Part shown: one piece after another, positions 24,113-32,731 of the stretch | Position numbering within the stretch: position 1 is the first letter of the stretch | How the letters are laid out: every line of letters starts with the position of its first letter | Assembly (NCBI GenBank): GCA_002346435.1 | Contig: DDZT01000064.1 | Location: forward strand, 1 to 53,846 | DNA from: Anaerolineales bacterium UBA3001 | GTDB taxonomy: Bacteria > Chloroflexota > Anaerolineae > Anaerolineales > UBA11657 | DNA length: 53,846 nucleotides | Reading direction: 5' to 3' | Translations under genes and position numbers: made by a program | The notes under the pieces: model-generated | The model's input: the letters and a program-made list of their open reading frames with translations, nothing else | Database searches by the model: none | Told to the model about the DNA's origin: nothing

Positions 24113-26251
24113 ATGACCGACTCAAACGCTGCACAGATGATAATAGAACGCAAGCACGCTACTAGGACCATGTTGATTGGTATCTATTCAGGCTTAGTGG
24201 CCCTTTTCATATGCCTAATTGGTATGGTTGAAACATTTGGAGAAAGGGACATTATCGGCGGAATAATATCAATGGGACACACCATGTTAATCATAATTGC
24301 TATAGGTAGTGGTGCTATTGCAGTCAAAACACTTAGAGAAGATATGTCTACGCCCGGCGCAACAATAAATAAAACCTCATTCGTAGTTGAAATTTTTGTT
24401 GGCGTAACAGCTGGGCTCATAGTTGGCGCCACATTATCACTTTTCGTTTTTGCTACTGAGCTTGTTGATATGCGTTCAGTCCTAATCAACGTATCTCCTG
24501 GATTGCTTGAAATGCTAACATTACAAAAACCTGCGTCTCAGGTCATGGTTACCATGACGGTTTTGGGATCACTTCTAGGTGGCATAGGTGCAGCAATATT
24601 TAACATTGCTCCAAGAATAAGATTGCCTCTTGTGTTAGGTCTGACATCAATCGTATCGCTTGGCATGCTACGTGATATGCTAAAGATTGTCCTAACAAGA
24701 GAAGGATGGCCTAGTGTTTTGTTGAATTTCCTGGTAAAAAACCAAGGCTTGTCAATTGCAGGTGGAACAACTATATTTGCAACCACTGTTGCTCTAGTGA
24801 TAATATGGCCACATTTACCAGTAATATACGATAAAACAGTAAGAATAATAATAGCTTATGTCCCCAAGGTTTTACAATTCTCAGTCGGTATCATATTTGC
24901 AATTACACTAACAATGAGAGTATTCTGGTTTATTGCAATAAGCGATAAGGATTTACCTATTCTACCTGCATGTCAAACAGCCGATAATTCTCCCGATGTA
25001 GGCCTGGACAAATGTATAAGTATCGTCTCTAACGATATCAGCACAACAACCGATCTTCTAGGAACTAATCTGGCTACCCTAGTTAGTACTATTATTACAG
25101 TTTCTGAAATGCTGATTGGCACATTCATTCTCTTATGTGTCATCTTTGCTATTTGGAATATACGACAACGTGTAAACACAACAAACATAAAATCGACATT
25201 GGAAGACCCCAACAACGCATTACTCATAATCGCTAAGCGCAATATTTCTGCTTTCTTTGGTGTTTCATTGCTTGTATCACTTCCTATCTTATTAGGAGTA
25301 TTTCCAAGTGAAGTATTATTAAATGTTGGTCTCTACATGCTAATGGGATTTGGCTTAAACATAGTCGTTGGTATGGCTGGATTGTTAGACTTGGGTTATG
25401 TAGCATTTTTTGCTGTAGGAGCTTACTCTACAGCACTTCTGACATCACCTCGCGCCTCTATAGAATTAGGGATGTCATTCTGGGCCGCTCTTCCTATAGT
25501 TGTCCTGATAACAGGTGCAACAGGATTATTGGTAGGAGCACCGGTATTACGAATGCGCGGCGACTATTTAGCAATTGTTACTCTAGGATTTGGTGAAATA
25601 GCTCGATTTCTCTTCCTTTCTGATTGGTTTAAACCTTGGTTAGGTGGAGCACAAGGCATAATACTTATACCTCCAGTCAGTATAGGAAATATTCAACTGA
25701 TTGGGCCGCACAAGCTCTATTACCTAATAATTACAGGTTGCCTTATTGCACTTTTTATATCAGCACGTTTGCGTGAATCTCGTGTAGGAAGAGCATGGAT
25801 GGCAATGAGTGAAGATGAGCAAGTAGCTGAAACTATGGGTATTAACACTGTCTATTACAAATTGCTCGCGTTTGGATTGGGAGCAATGATAGCTAGTCTC
25901 AGTGGAGCAGTTTTTGCAGCAAAATTAGGCACCATTTTTCCGCACAGCTTTAACGTATTAGTTTCTATTACAGCCCTCAGTTTGCTAATTGTTGGAGGCA
26001 TAGGTAGCTTACCAGGCATAATAGTAGGAGCATTAGTACTAGTAGGACTTCCTGAACTACTACGCGAATTCACAGAATACCGTCTACTCATTTATGGTGC
26101 AGTCTTAATCTTCATGATGCTATCACGTCCGGAAGGTCTGATACCCAGAGTACGACAAACCAGAAAGCTTGATGACCAAGAACTCAACCAAGATGCCTGG
26201 CTGCACGATGAAACTGAAGCCAATAATGGCCCAAGTGTAACAGTAACATAG
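24113..26251 (+). CDS. livM: LivM permease with a ~375-residue extra membrane domain
   Basis: A 712-aa protein, about twice the usual LivM. The C-terminal part (about 378-690) is standard LivM: LYMLMGFGLNIVVGMAGLLD, LDLGYVAFFAVGAY, RGDYLAIVTLGFGEIARFLF and GGIGSLPGIIVGALVLVGLP. The N-terminal part (1-377) has about eight hydrophobic helices (near 20-38, 48-70, 91-115, 145-165, 170-187, 215-232, 252-277, 322-349) and a hydrophilic loop (278-320) with two cysteines (Cys287, Cys301) that could form a disulfide outside the cell. I do not recognise that part. No stop or frameshift separates the two regions. It starts 4 nt after livH. Confidence 0.92.
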   Translation: MTDSNAAQMIIERKHATRTMLIGIYSGLVALFICLIGMVETFGERDIIGGIISMGHTMLIIIAIGSGAIAVKTLREDMSTPGATINKTSFVVEIFVGVTAGLIVGATLSLFVFATELVDMRSVLINVSPGLLEMLTLQKPASQVMVTMTVLGSLLGGIGAAIFNIAPRIRLPLVLGLTSIVSLGMLRDMLKIVLTREGWPSVLLNFLVKNQGLSIAGGTTIFATTVALVIIWPHLPVIYDKTVRIIIAYVPKVLQFSVGIIFAITLTMRVFWFIAISDKDLPILPACQTADNSPDVGLDKCISIVSNDISTTTDLLGTNLATLVSTIITVSEMLIGTFILLCVIFAIWNIRQRVNTTNIKSTLEDPNNALLIIAKRNISAFFGVSLLVSLPILLGVFPSEVLLNVGLYMLMGFGLNIVVGMAGLLDLGYVAFFAVGAYSTALLTSPRASIELGMSFWAALPIVVLITGATGLLVGAPVLRMRGDYLAIVTLGFGEIARFLFLSDWFKPWLGGAQGIILIPPVSIGNIQLIGPHKLYYLIITGCLIALFISARLRESRVGRAWMAMSEDEQVAETMGINTVYYKLLAFGLGAMIASLSGAVFAAKLGTIFPHSFNVLVSITALSLLIVGGIGSLPGIIVGALVLVGLPELLREFTEYRLLIYGAVLIFMMLSRPEGLIPRVRQTRKLDDQELNQDAWLHDETEANNGPSVTVT

Positions 26252-26277
26252 CATATATAGAGAAATGGTGAGTTACT

Positions 26278-27078
26278 TTGAACAAATTATTTGAATGTAA
26301 AAACCTCTCAAAAGATTTCGGTGGATTAACTGCTGTCAATAAGTTTAGCTTTGATATAGAGGAAGGTGAAATAGTCAGCCTGATTGGTCCTAATGGTGCT
26401 GGCAAAACTACATTCTTCAATCTAGTCACTGGTCTTTATCCACCTAGTAGTGGAATGATCATGTTCAAAGGAGAAGATCTGATCGGACTTTCTCCTTATG
26501 AAATCACTCAATTGGGCATCGCTCGTACTTTTCAAGCAGTACGCCTCTTCCCAGACATGACTATACTAGAAAATGCCATGGTTGGTCAGCATTGTAGAAG
26601 CAAAAGCGGGGTACTTGGAGCAATTCTTCGACCTCGATCATACCAAAAAGAAGAAGAACGCATACGTAATAATGCAAAGGAGCAGCTAGCATTTTTTGGT
26701 TCAAGATTAATGGGTTTTCGCTTGGATCAACCAGCTGCTAGTCTTTCTTATGCTAATCGCCGAAGACTTGAAATTGCCCGAGCAATGAGCACTGAAGCAA
26801 AATTATTGCTGCTTGACGAACCTGCCGCCGGCATGAACCCTAAAGAGACTATAGAAATTGCACACTTAATCGGAAAGTTGAGAGATGAAAGAGGGTTTAC
26901 TATTCTTGTCATAGAACATGACATGCGAGTAGTGAAAGATGTGTCTGACCGCGTAGTAGCAATGGACTATGGCGGCAAGATTGCCGAAGGCACTTATGAA
27001 CAAGTGGCAACTGATGAACACGTAATTGAGGCTTATTTAGGGCGTACAGGAATTGAAGAGCAAGATAATGCAAACTGA
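26278..27078 (+). CDS. livG: Branched-chain amino-acid ABC transporter ATPase LivG
   Basis: A 266-aa ABC ATPase starting at TTG (26278) with GGTGAG 5 nt upstream. Walker A GPNGAGKTT (about 39-47), the LivG-typical GIARTFQAVRLFPDMTILEN around the Q-loop, Walker B LLLLDEPAAGMNP and the switch His in VIEHDMRVV are present. The signature is LSYANRRRLEIARAM instead of the usual LSYGQQRRLE form, a change of the Gly-Gln pair to Ala-Asn. It works with LivF on the cytoplasmic side of LivHM and overlaps livF by 11 nt. Confidence 0.94.
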   Translation: MNKLFECKNLSKDFGGLTAVNKFSFDIEEGEIVSLIGPNGAGKTTFFNLVTGLYPPSSGMIMFKGEDLIGLSPYEITQLGIARTFQAVRLFPDMTILENAMVGQHCRSKSGVLGAILRPRSYQKEEERIRNNAKEQLAFFGSRLMGFRLDQPAASLSYANRRRLEIARAMSTEAKLLLLDEPAAGMNPKETIEIAHLIGKLRDERGFTILVIEHDMRVVKDVSDRVVAMDYGGKIAEGTYEQVATDEHVIEAYLGRTGIEEQDNAN

Positions 27079-27796
27079 CGAACATCCCATTCTAGAGCTT
27101 AGAAATATTGACACTCACTATGGGCCAATCCAGGTACTTCGTGAAGTCAATATAAGCATCCGTTCAGGCGATATAACTTGCCTGCTTGGTGGAAATGCTA
27201 GTGGAAAATCTACAACCCTACGCACTATTCTAGGAATGGTAACTCCTAGTCGAGGAAGTATACATTTTCGCGGTAACCATATAGAGGGTATTAGCACCAC
27301 TGAACTAGTACAACTCGGAGTTTCAATGGTGCCGGAAAATCGACGTATTTTTGGGCGGATGACAGTACTAGAAAATCTTGAGATGGGTGCCTTTCTACGT
27401 AAAGACAGCAATGAAATTGATAAAGACATGGAACGCGTATTAGATCTTTTTCCTAGACTAAGAGAACGCCTTAAACAGCTTGGTGGCACAATGTCTGGAG
27501 GTGAGCAGCAAATGCTCGCTATGGCACGTGCTCTAATGTCTCGGCCAAGTTTATTGCTAATGGATGAGCCATCTATGGGTCTATCTCCATTGTTCGTACA
27601 GCAGGTTTTTAGCATAATACAGGAAATCAATGAACAAGGTACAACTATATTCATGGTAGAGCAAAATGCAAACATGGCACTATCAATAGCTAATTACGGA
27701 TATGTTCTGCAAACAGGTGAAATTGTACTTAGTGACACAGCTGACAATTTGCGTGACAACAAAATGATGCGACAAGCTTATCTTGGAGAGACTTAA
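27068..27796 (+). CDS. livF: Branched-chain amino-acid ABC transporter ATPase LivF
   Basis: A 242-aa ABC ATPase. I chose the ATG at 27068 (MQTDEHPILELRNIDTHYG), with GAAGAG about 7 nt upstream and an 11-nt overlap with livG; the frame opens earlier at a TTG (27053). Walker A GGNASGKSTT, QLGVSMVPENRRIFGRMTV, signature MSGGEQQMLAMARALM, Walker B LLLMDEPSMGLSP and the switch His replaced by Gln (MVEQN) are all LivF-typical. Second ATPase of the liv complex; last gene of the transporter. Confidence 0.95.
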   Translation: MQTDEHPILELRNIDTHYGPIQVLREVNISIRSGDITCLLGGNASGKSTTLRTILGMVTPSRGSIHFRGNHIEGISTTELVQLGVSMVPENRRIFGRMTVLENLEMGAFLRKDSNEIDKDMERVLDLFPRLRERLKQLGGTMSGGEQQMLAMARALMSRPSLLLMDEPSMGLSPLFVQQVFSIIQEINEQGTTIFMVEQNANMALSIANYGYVLQTGEIVLSDTADNLRDNKMMRQAYLGET

Positions 27797-27828
27797 TCTC
27801 TGACAAAAACTCTACCCCCGCTTCTTAC

Positions 27829-28812
27829 ATGAAAATTCTAGTCCTGACAGCTTCTGAAGTGCGTCAAGCTATACACATGAAAATTGCTATTGACGTGATG
27901 AAAACCGCCTTTAAGGACTTTAGCATGGACAACTCACAAGCACCGCTGCGCAGCAAGATTAGTGCTGATAAATCTAATGGAACCGTATTGTTAATGCCCG
28001 CTATTACAAATAGCGATTTGGCAATAAAAATCGTTTCGGTATTTGACAATAATCAACATCTATCATTGCCTCTTATACACGCTATGATCATTGTCTTAGA
28101 TGTGTCTACAGGCAAGCCATTAGCTCTATTAGAAGGTGGGTCTATAACTGCTATCCGTACCGGTGCTGCTAGTGGAGCAGCCACTGATGTATTAGCACGA
28201 AATGATGCAAAAAGTGTAGCCATAATTGGTAGCGGTGTTCAAGCTCAAACTCAAATTGAGGCAGTATGTACAGTTCGTACAATTGAAAAAGTATGGGTAT
28301 ATAGTCCAAACACTGAACACGCTGAAATTTTTGCGTCTAAAATGAGTGGAAGGGAGCCTATCCCCGATGATTTGTGTGTTGTCAGATCCCCCATGGAAGC
28401 TATACAAGATGCGGACATCATATGTACAGCTACCACTTCCAATACGCCTGTCTTCGATGGTAATTATATAAAGAAGGGTGCGCATATTAATGCAATAGGC
28501 TCATTCACACCAAAAATGCAAGAAGTGGATCATTTAACTATTAGTAAATCCTTAGTGGTAGTAGACTCACGGCAAAGCGTTTTAAAAGAAGCTGGCGACC
28601 TGATTGTTCCTATTGAGGCCAATATAGTACAAAAAGATCACATCCATGCTGAATTGGGTGAGATCATATCAAATAAACTATTAGGTCGTACAGACAAAGA
28701 TCAAATCACTTACTTTAAATCGTGTGGAGTTGCAGTCCAAGATGTAGCTGCTGCTCAACTTGCAGTACAAGAGGCCAAACGAGTAGGTCTAGGGACTGTT
28801 ATCTCATTGTAA
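27829..28812 (+). CDS. Ornithine cyclodeaminase / mu-crystallin family protein
   Basis: A 327-aa NAD(P)-dependent enzyme. The N-terminal substrate domain has KIVSVFDNN and the conserved LLEGGSITAIRTGAASGAAT (about 104-123), and the Rossmann fold is marked by AIIGSGVQAQTQIEAV. C-terminal features include INAIGSF and VVDSRQSVLKEAGD. Members include ornithine cyclodeaminase, alanine dehydrogenase (archaeal) and ketimine reductases, so the substrate is open. It lies 32 nt after livF with no clear Shine-Dalgarno, suggesting read-through from the amino-acid transporter operon and a role in catabolism of an imported amino acid. Confidence 0.88.
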   Translation: MKILVLTASEVRQAIHMKIAIDVMKTAFKDFSMDNSQAPLRSKISADKSNGTVLLMPAITNSDLAIKIVSVFDNNQHLSLPLIHAMIIVLDVSTGKPLALLEGGSITAIRTGAASGAATDVLARNDAKSVAIIGSGVQAQTQIEAVCTVRTIEKVWVYSPNTEHAEIFASKMSGREPIPDDLCVVRSPMEAIQDADIICTATTSNTPVFDGNYIKKGAHINAIGSFTPKMQEVDHLTISKSLVVVDSRQSVLKEAGDLIVPIEANIVQKDHIHAELGEIISNKLLGRTDKDQITYFKSCGVAVQDVAAAQLAVQEAKRVGLGTVISL

Positions 28813-29016
28813 TTTACCAATAAATAGAGCTCTATAATTCGCGCGCATAACCCTGCGTGCTATAATCGCTTGAGTACATTTTTCTTGGTATATTTGGGCA
28901 CTCTAGTATTAATCAATAGCATTAACATTAGCAGTAGTAGATTGAAATCATTTGCGTAATTGTCAGATAAATTTGGTTCAGTCTAGCTGCGACCAAATAC
29001 ATAGGACGACATAGAA
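28813..29016. promoter_or_regulatory. 204-bp region upstream of the nurA operon
   Basis: Two TATAAT boxes on the plus strand (28833-28838 and 28861-28866) flank a hairpin, GCGCGCA (28841-28847), loop TAACCC, TGCGTGC (28854-28860), with one G-U pair. The second box could serve a promoter 150 nt upstream of nurA; the hairpin could also end the liv operon, though no T-run follows directly. Confidence 0.35.
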
Positions 29017-30207
29017 ATGGGACTAGAACTGAACAAACTGTCGAAACAAGTTAATAAGATGGGTACTACCGTAGCATCTCGTTCTGCAGAAATAGAAGCT
29101 CGACTCCCAAAGGCTCGTGCAACTCTAAAGAAGATTACCAACAACGACCCAGAACTTAAGAAAAAAATAAAAAGAGCACTGTCAATGCACTGGACTGGAG
29201 CCATCCCTACTTCTGAACCAGTACATGCGGTTTTTCCATGTCCAAAACACCCAAAACGAGCGAATATTGCGGCCGCAGATGGATCACAAATCTATCCAGA
29301 CCGACATGGTATAGCAATTTATTATCTCATTAACACAGGAAGCATTATATTTCGTCATGGCTTAGACGAAGCGCCAATATGTTCATCTTATCCTAGTTTA
29401 TTCTACGAAAATCATGACCTATACCCTAATGAAGTTCTAATCCCAAGTTCTTTAGTGAATGCGCGACGTGACATTACGGAATTGCGCGAATTGGCACAGA
29501 TTGCTGAAAAAGAGGTCAAGACAGCACCTACGTTACTAATGTTAGACAACGGATTGCTACTTTATCTAGGACTACAAACAGCGGAACACAGACAATCGGA
29601 GGAAATTTTAGGAGAATACCTGGAAACATTGAGTGCGATAGAGTCAACAAACGCTTGTATTGCGGGAGTAATAGATAGACCACGAGCTGCCAATGTTCTA
29701 CGTCTACTCAGATTATATGATATGGAAAATGACATGTTCGACACCAACGTATTGCGCTCACTAGGAGATTACTCGCAACTAACCGACCGAATGCTATTTG
29801 GTACACTACAGCCGGGAGAAAGAAGTGCTATTTTTGTAAATGCATCTCCACAAAATCTAGAAAGGTATCTACCCAAGGGTCAAAAAATAGTGTTTTACTA
29901 CGTTAATGCTGGTACCAGAGAGCAACCTGTAATCCTAAGAGTGGAAATCCCAGAATGGGTCGCTAATCAACCTGAACAACTGTCGCTAACACACGCAGGT
30001 GTAGTAGAGCAGGCTCGTTTTGGTGATGGATTTCCATATGTACTTATGCGATCACACGAACTTGCTGTCGTATCCTGGACAGAACGTGGGCATCTTGATG
30101 AGATGATTGGTAGCAGCCTGCACCGCAGTGGACTTTCCGCTGTTGTATCTAGAAAAGCACAGGGGAAACAATGGACTAATAGTGCTAAACGGAGGTATGG
30201 AAAATGA
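29017..30207 (+). CDS. nurA: NurA-domain nuclease
   Basis: A 396-aa protein with the NurA nuclease fold. AAADGSQIYPDRHG contains Asp88, the first metal ligand; TLLMLDNGLLL holds Asp177; AGVIDRPRAANVL holds Asp220; and YVLMRSHELAVVSW near residue 350 matches the C-terminal NurA motif. A basic, probably coiled N-terminal segment (1-60) precedes the domain. NurA is a 5'-3' exo/endonuclease that with the HerA translocase resects DNA ends in archaea and some bacteria. Its stop overlaps the next start as ATGA. The acidic residues seem intact, so it should be active. Confidence 0.9.
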   Translation: MGLELNKLSKQVNKMGTTVASRSAEIEARLPKARATLKKITNNDPELKKKIKRALSMHWTGAIPTSEPVHAVFPCPKHPKRANIAAADGSQIYPDRHGIAIYYLINTGSIIFRHGLDEAPICSSYPSLFYENHDLYPNEVLIPSSLVNARRDITELRELAQIAEKEVKTAPTLLMLDNGLLLYLGLQTAEHRQSEEILGEYLETLSAIESTNACIAGVIDRPRAANVLRLLRLYDMENDMFDTNVLRSLGDYSQLTDRMLFGTLQPGERSAIFVNASPQNLERYLPKGQKIVFYYVNAGTREQPVILRVEIPEWVANQPEQLSLTHAGVVEQARFGDGFPYVLMRSHELAVVSWTERGHLDEMIGSSLHRSGLSAVVSRKAQGKQWTNSAKRRYGK

Positions 30208-30830
30208 GTGATGTCAATTCTGAAGAAAAAACAAATTCATCAATCCCAATTGGTAGAATGTTGCGTAGTGACACCACAGGTTTTACATTCGGATGCTTGC
30301 TACCAGAGCCAGAAGTCCCACTATTTGGAGACTTCGTCAAAGCTCCTGCACAACAAGGGTTGACCGAAATCATCGGAATAATACATAATATTGTTATAGA
30401 AGATGATTTGTTTGTGCGGCAGCTTATAGCCGCTCCTGAACTACCGGAAGCTTATATTCAAGATCAACGCAAAAATAGGCAAATACCCATAGAGGTTAGT
30501 GTTCTATCAGTCGGATATTCATCTGAAAACAATATCATACAAGGCCTGCCACCCCAACCGCCAGTTACCTTAGACTATATTAAGCGCTGCTCACTCAGTG
30601 ATGTAATCGATTTTACAAATGTGCAAGATTATCTTGCACTAATACTAAACTCCAAGGAAACACCTGTGGAAGAGCTAATTGGAGCAGCTTTACAACGTGC
30701 ATCAAAAGCACGACCTATTGAAGATCGGGAACTTTTCTTGTTACAGGCTGGAAAAGAGCTAGCTAGATTACTTTCGGATGACCTTTCCAAGCTCAACTCG
30801 ATATTGCGTCGTATACAGGTGAACATATGA
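30204..30830 (+). CDS. Undescribed HAS-barrel-like protein between nurA and herA
   Basis: A 208-aa soluble protein with no family I can name. Residues 14-70 (IPIGRMLRSDTTGFTFG, then FGDFVKAP and EIIGIIHNIVIEDD) follow the same strand pattern as the HAS barrel at the start of the adjacent HerA (IRIGTVVG, GRYVVVQG, FFCIVTDVALEH). A second stretch (95-145, IPIEVSVLSVGYS and PPVTLDYIKRCSL) also parallels HerA 130-180. The C-terminal third (150-208) is helical. It has no ATPase motif. It overlaps nurA and herA by 4 nt each, so all three are probably made together; a structural or adaptor subunit is inferred. Confidence 0.8.
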   Translation: MSDVNSEEKTNSSIPIGRMLRSDTTGFTFGCLLPEPEVPLFGDFVKAPAQQGLTEIIGIIHNIVIEDDLFVRQLIAAPELPEAYIQDQRKNRQIPIEVSVLSVGYSSENNIIQGLPPQPPVTLDYIKRCSLSDVIDFTNVQDYLALILNSKETPVEELIGAALQRASKARPIEDRELFLLQAGKELARLLSDDLSKLNSILRRIQVNI

Positions 30831-32518
30831 AACCAGAATCAGAACTTGAAAGAATTTTTCCTGACAATCAAGGCAATTCAGGCACTCCAGGCATACGAAT
30901 TGGTACTGTAGTTGGAGGTTCATTATCTAAGGGCCTTGTTGTCAAATTAGATGCTGGTGAACTACCAGGCAGTATGATTGAACAGCTAGCTGTAGGACGC
31001 TACGTGGTAGTACAAGGTTTAACTGAACGTCGCTTTTTCTGCATAGTAACCGATGTTGCACTCGAACACACTAATCCTTATGTCGAATCCAATCCTCCTG
31101 AAACAACAGATAGTATTATGGCCGAGGTATACCGCAGCACATTAGCATACGGTAAAGCTAACGTGGCTCCCATGCTTGTACTAGAACGCGATTCGGAGGA
31201 ACCAAAACCAGTCAAAACTATACCCGCTCATTTTTCAGTCGTTGTGCAAGCAAACGAAGAAGACGTGGAACAAGTTTTTGGAAAAGCAGATGGAGACCAT
31301 TTCTATATAGGCAATCCAATAGAAATGGACCAGGTGCCTATTAACGTCAATCTTGATAGATTCATAGAACGTTCATCTGGAGTATTTGGTAAAAGCGGTA
31401 CTGGTAAATCCTTCATAACACGCACATTATTGTCGGGAATAGTCAAGTCGGGTAAAGCATCATGTCTTATTTTCGATATGCACAATGATTATGGTTGGGC
31501 TATCAAAAATGAACATGGTAGAGAATATAAAGGTCTACAGCAACTGTTTGATGCAAATCGTGTAAATGTCATTACACTAGATCCAGAAACCTCGCAAGCA
31601 AGAGGCAACAGACACGATGGCGCATTACAAATTCCTTACGATGCTATTGAGCCGGAAGACATAGCCATGCTAGCCGGTGTGCTAACACTAAGCGAAGTCC
31701 AAGTAAATGCGTTATATTTCTTGCGAAGACGTCTAGGACGTAAGTGGTTACGCAAATTACTTTCCAACGATGAAAATGACCAGTCCGAGCTTGATGAATT
31801 CGTGCAACAGGGAGATTTAATAAAAGGTACTCTAGGAGCCATTCAACGCAAATTTGAGATTTTCAGACGAATGGGATTCCTCCAAACAAATGTCAGTGAG
31901 GATCTTGTTGAAACACTGTTTCAAAAACTTAACTCCGGTATCAGTATAGTGCTTGAATTTGGTATATACGGAGATAGTCTGCCGGCTTATATGTTTGTTG
32001 CAAATTATCTAACACGCAGAATTCATCATCGCTATGTTGCAACAAAAAACAAAGCATTTGGGAACCAGGGAGATGAACCAAATCCACTTATGATTGTCAT
32101 AGAAGAAGCTCACAAGTTCCTAGACCCCGAGATATCTCAGCACACTATTTTTGGAACCATAGCTCGTGAGCTAAGAAAATACAATGTAACACTTCTAGTA
32201 GTGGATCAACGACCAAGTGGTATAGATGATGAGGTAATGAGTCAGATCGGTACACGTGTAACATGTTTGTTAGACAATGAATCAGATATCCGAGCTGTAT
32301 TTTCTGGAGTAAGTGGAGCAAGTGCTCTACGTGAAGTACTTGCCCGATTAGACACACAACAACAGGCACTTATAATGGGTCATGCTGTTCCAATGCCAGT
32401 AGTCATTCGGACAAGGGACTACGGGCCCGAATTGTATGAAGAGATAAACCAACAGACGTTTCAGTTACAATCTGATGCAGAAACAGTAGCGCAGGCTAAA
32501 GACGATTTATTTGGATAA
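30827..32518 (+). CDS. herA: HerA-family DNA translocase ATPase
   Basis: A 563-aa HerA/FtsK superfamily ATPase. The N-terminal HAS barrel spans about 22-85. Walker A is GKSGTGKSF (188-196), Walker B with catalytic acidic residues is LMIVIEEAHKFL (421-432), and the sensor LLVVDQRPSGID follows. CLLDNESDIRAVFSG and the arginine-containing tail match bacterial HerA. A helical insert (about 295-360) lies between the Walker motifs. HerA forms a hexameric ring that threads DNA through and activates NurA. Last gene of the coupled trio; a strong terminator lies 146 bp downstream. Confidence 0.94.
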   Translation: MKPESELERIFPDNQGNSGTPGIRIGTVVGGSLSKGLVVKLDAGELPGSMIEQLAVGRYVVVQGLTERRFFCIVTDVALEHTNPYVESNPPETTDSIMAEVYRSTLAYGKANVAPMLVLERDSEEPKPVKTIPAHFSVVVQANEEDVEQVFGKADGDHFYIGNPIEMDQVPINVNLDRFIERSSGVFGKSGTGKSFITRTLLSGIVKSGKASCLIFDMHNDYGWAIKNEHGREYKGLQQLFDANRVNVITLDPETSQARGNRHDGALQIPYDAIEPEDIAMLAGVLTLSEVQVNALYFLRRRLGRKWLRKLLSNDENDQSELDEFVQQGDLIKGTLGAIQRKFEIFRRMGFLQTNVSEDLVETLFQKLNSGISIVLEFGIYGDSLPAYMFVANYLTRRIHHRYVATKNKAFGNQGDEPNPLMIVIEEAHKFLDPEISQHTIFGTIARELRKYNVTLLVVDQRPSGIDDEVMSQIGTRVTCLLDNESDIRAVFSGVSGASALREVLARLDTQQQALIMGHAVPMPVVIRTRDYGPELYEEINQQTFQLQSDAETVAQAKDDLFG

Positions 32519-32664
32519 TGAAACAACTATGCTAAATTGATCCTACTTATTTGTACAGTATAAACAACACATAAACTCCAATGCACAGTTATGTGCTTAC
32601 ACAATCTGTATAACTTGTATTTGATATCACATCACTTGCAAATCCTTATCAATGCTGAAGTCAG

Positions 32665-32704
32665 ACAACAGAAAAGTCCCCTGATCAGGGGACTTTTCTG
32701 TTGT
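32665..32704. terminator. Bidirectional terminator, perfect 40-bp palindrome
   Basis: The sequence at 32665-32684 is the exact reverse complement of 32685-32704. The core is GTCCCC-TGATCA-GGGGAC, flanked by AAAA on the left and TTTT on the right, so it reads as an intrinsic terminator in both directions. It sits between herA (ends 32518, plus) and acnA (ends 32732, minus), serving both. The 146 bp before it hold nothing else I can identify. Confidence 0.93.
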
Positions 32705-32731
32705 TCCAATAAATGAATAGTTTTGTTATTT

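Noticed and set aside
27118..27675. Minus-strand 185-codon open frame opposite livF
   Set aside because: Lies wholly antisense to a well-supported ABC ATPase and shows no protein family pattern.
29017..32518. Phage-defence island of the HerA-nuclease type
   Set aside because: The nuclease is a standard NurA, not a SIR2 or DUF4297 partner; flanking genes are metabolic and the operon stands alone.
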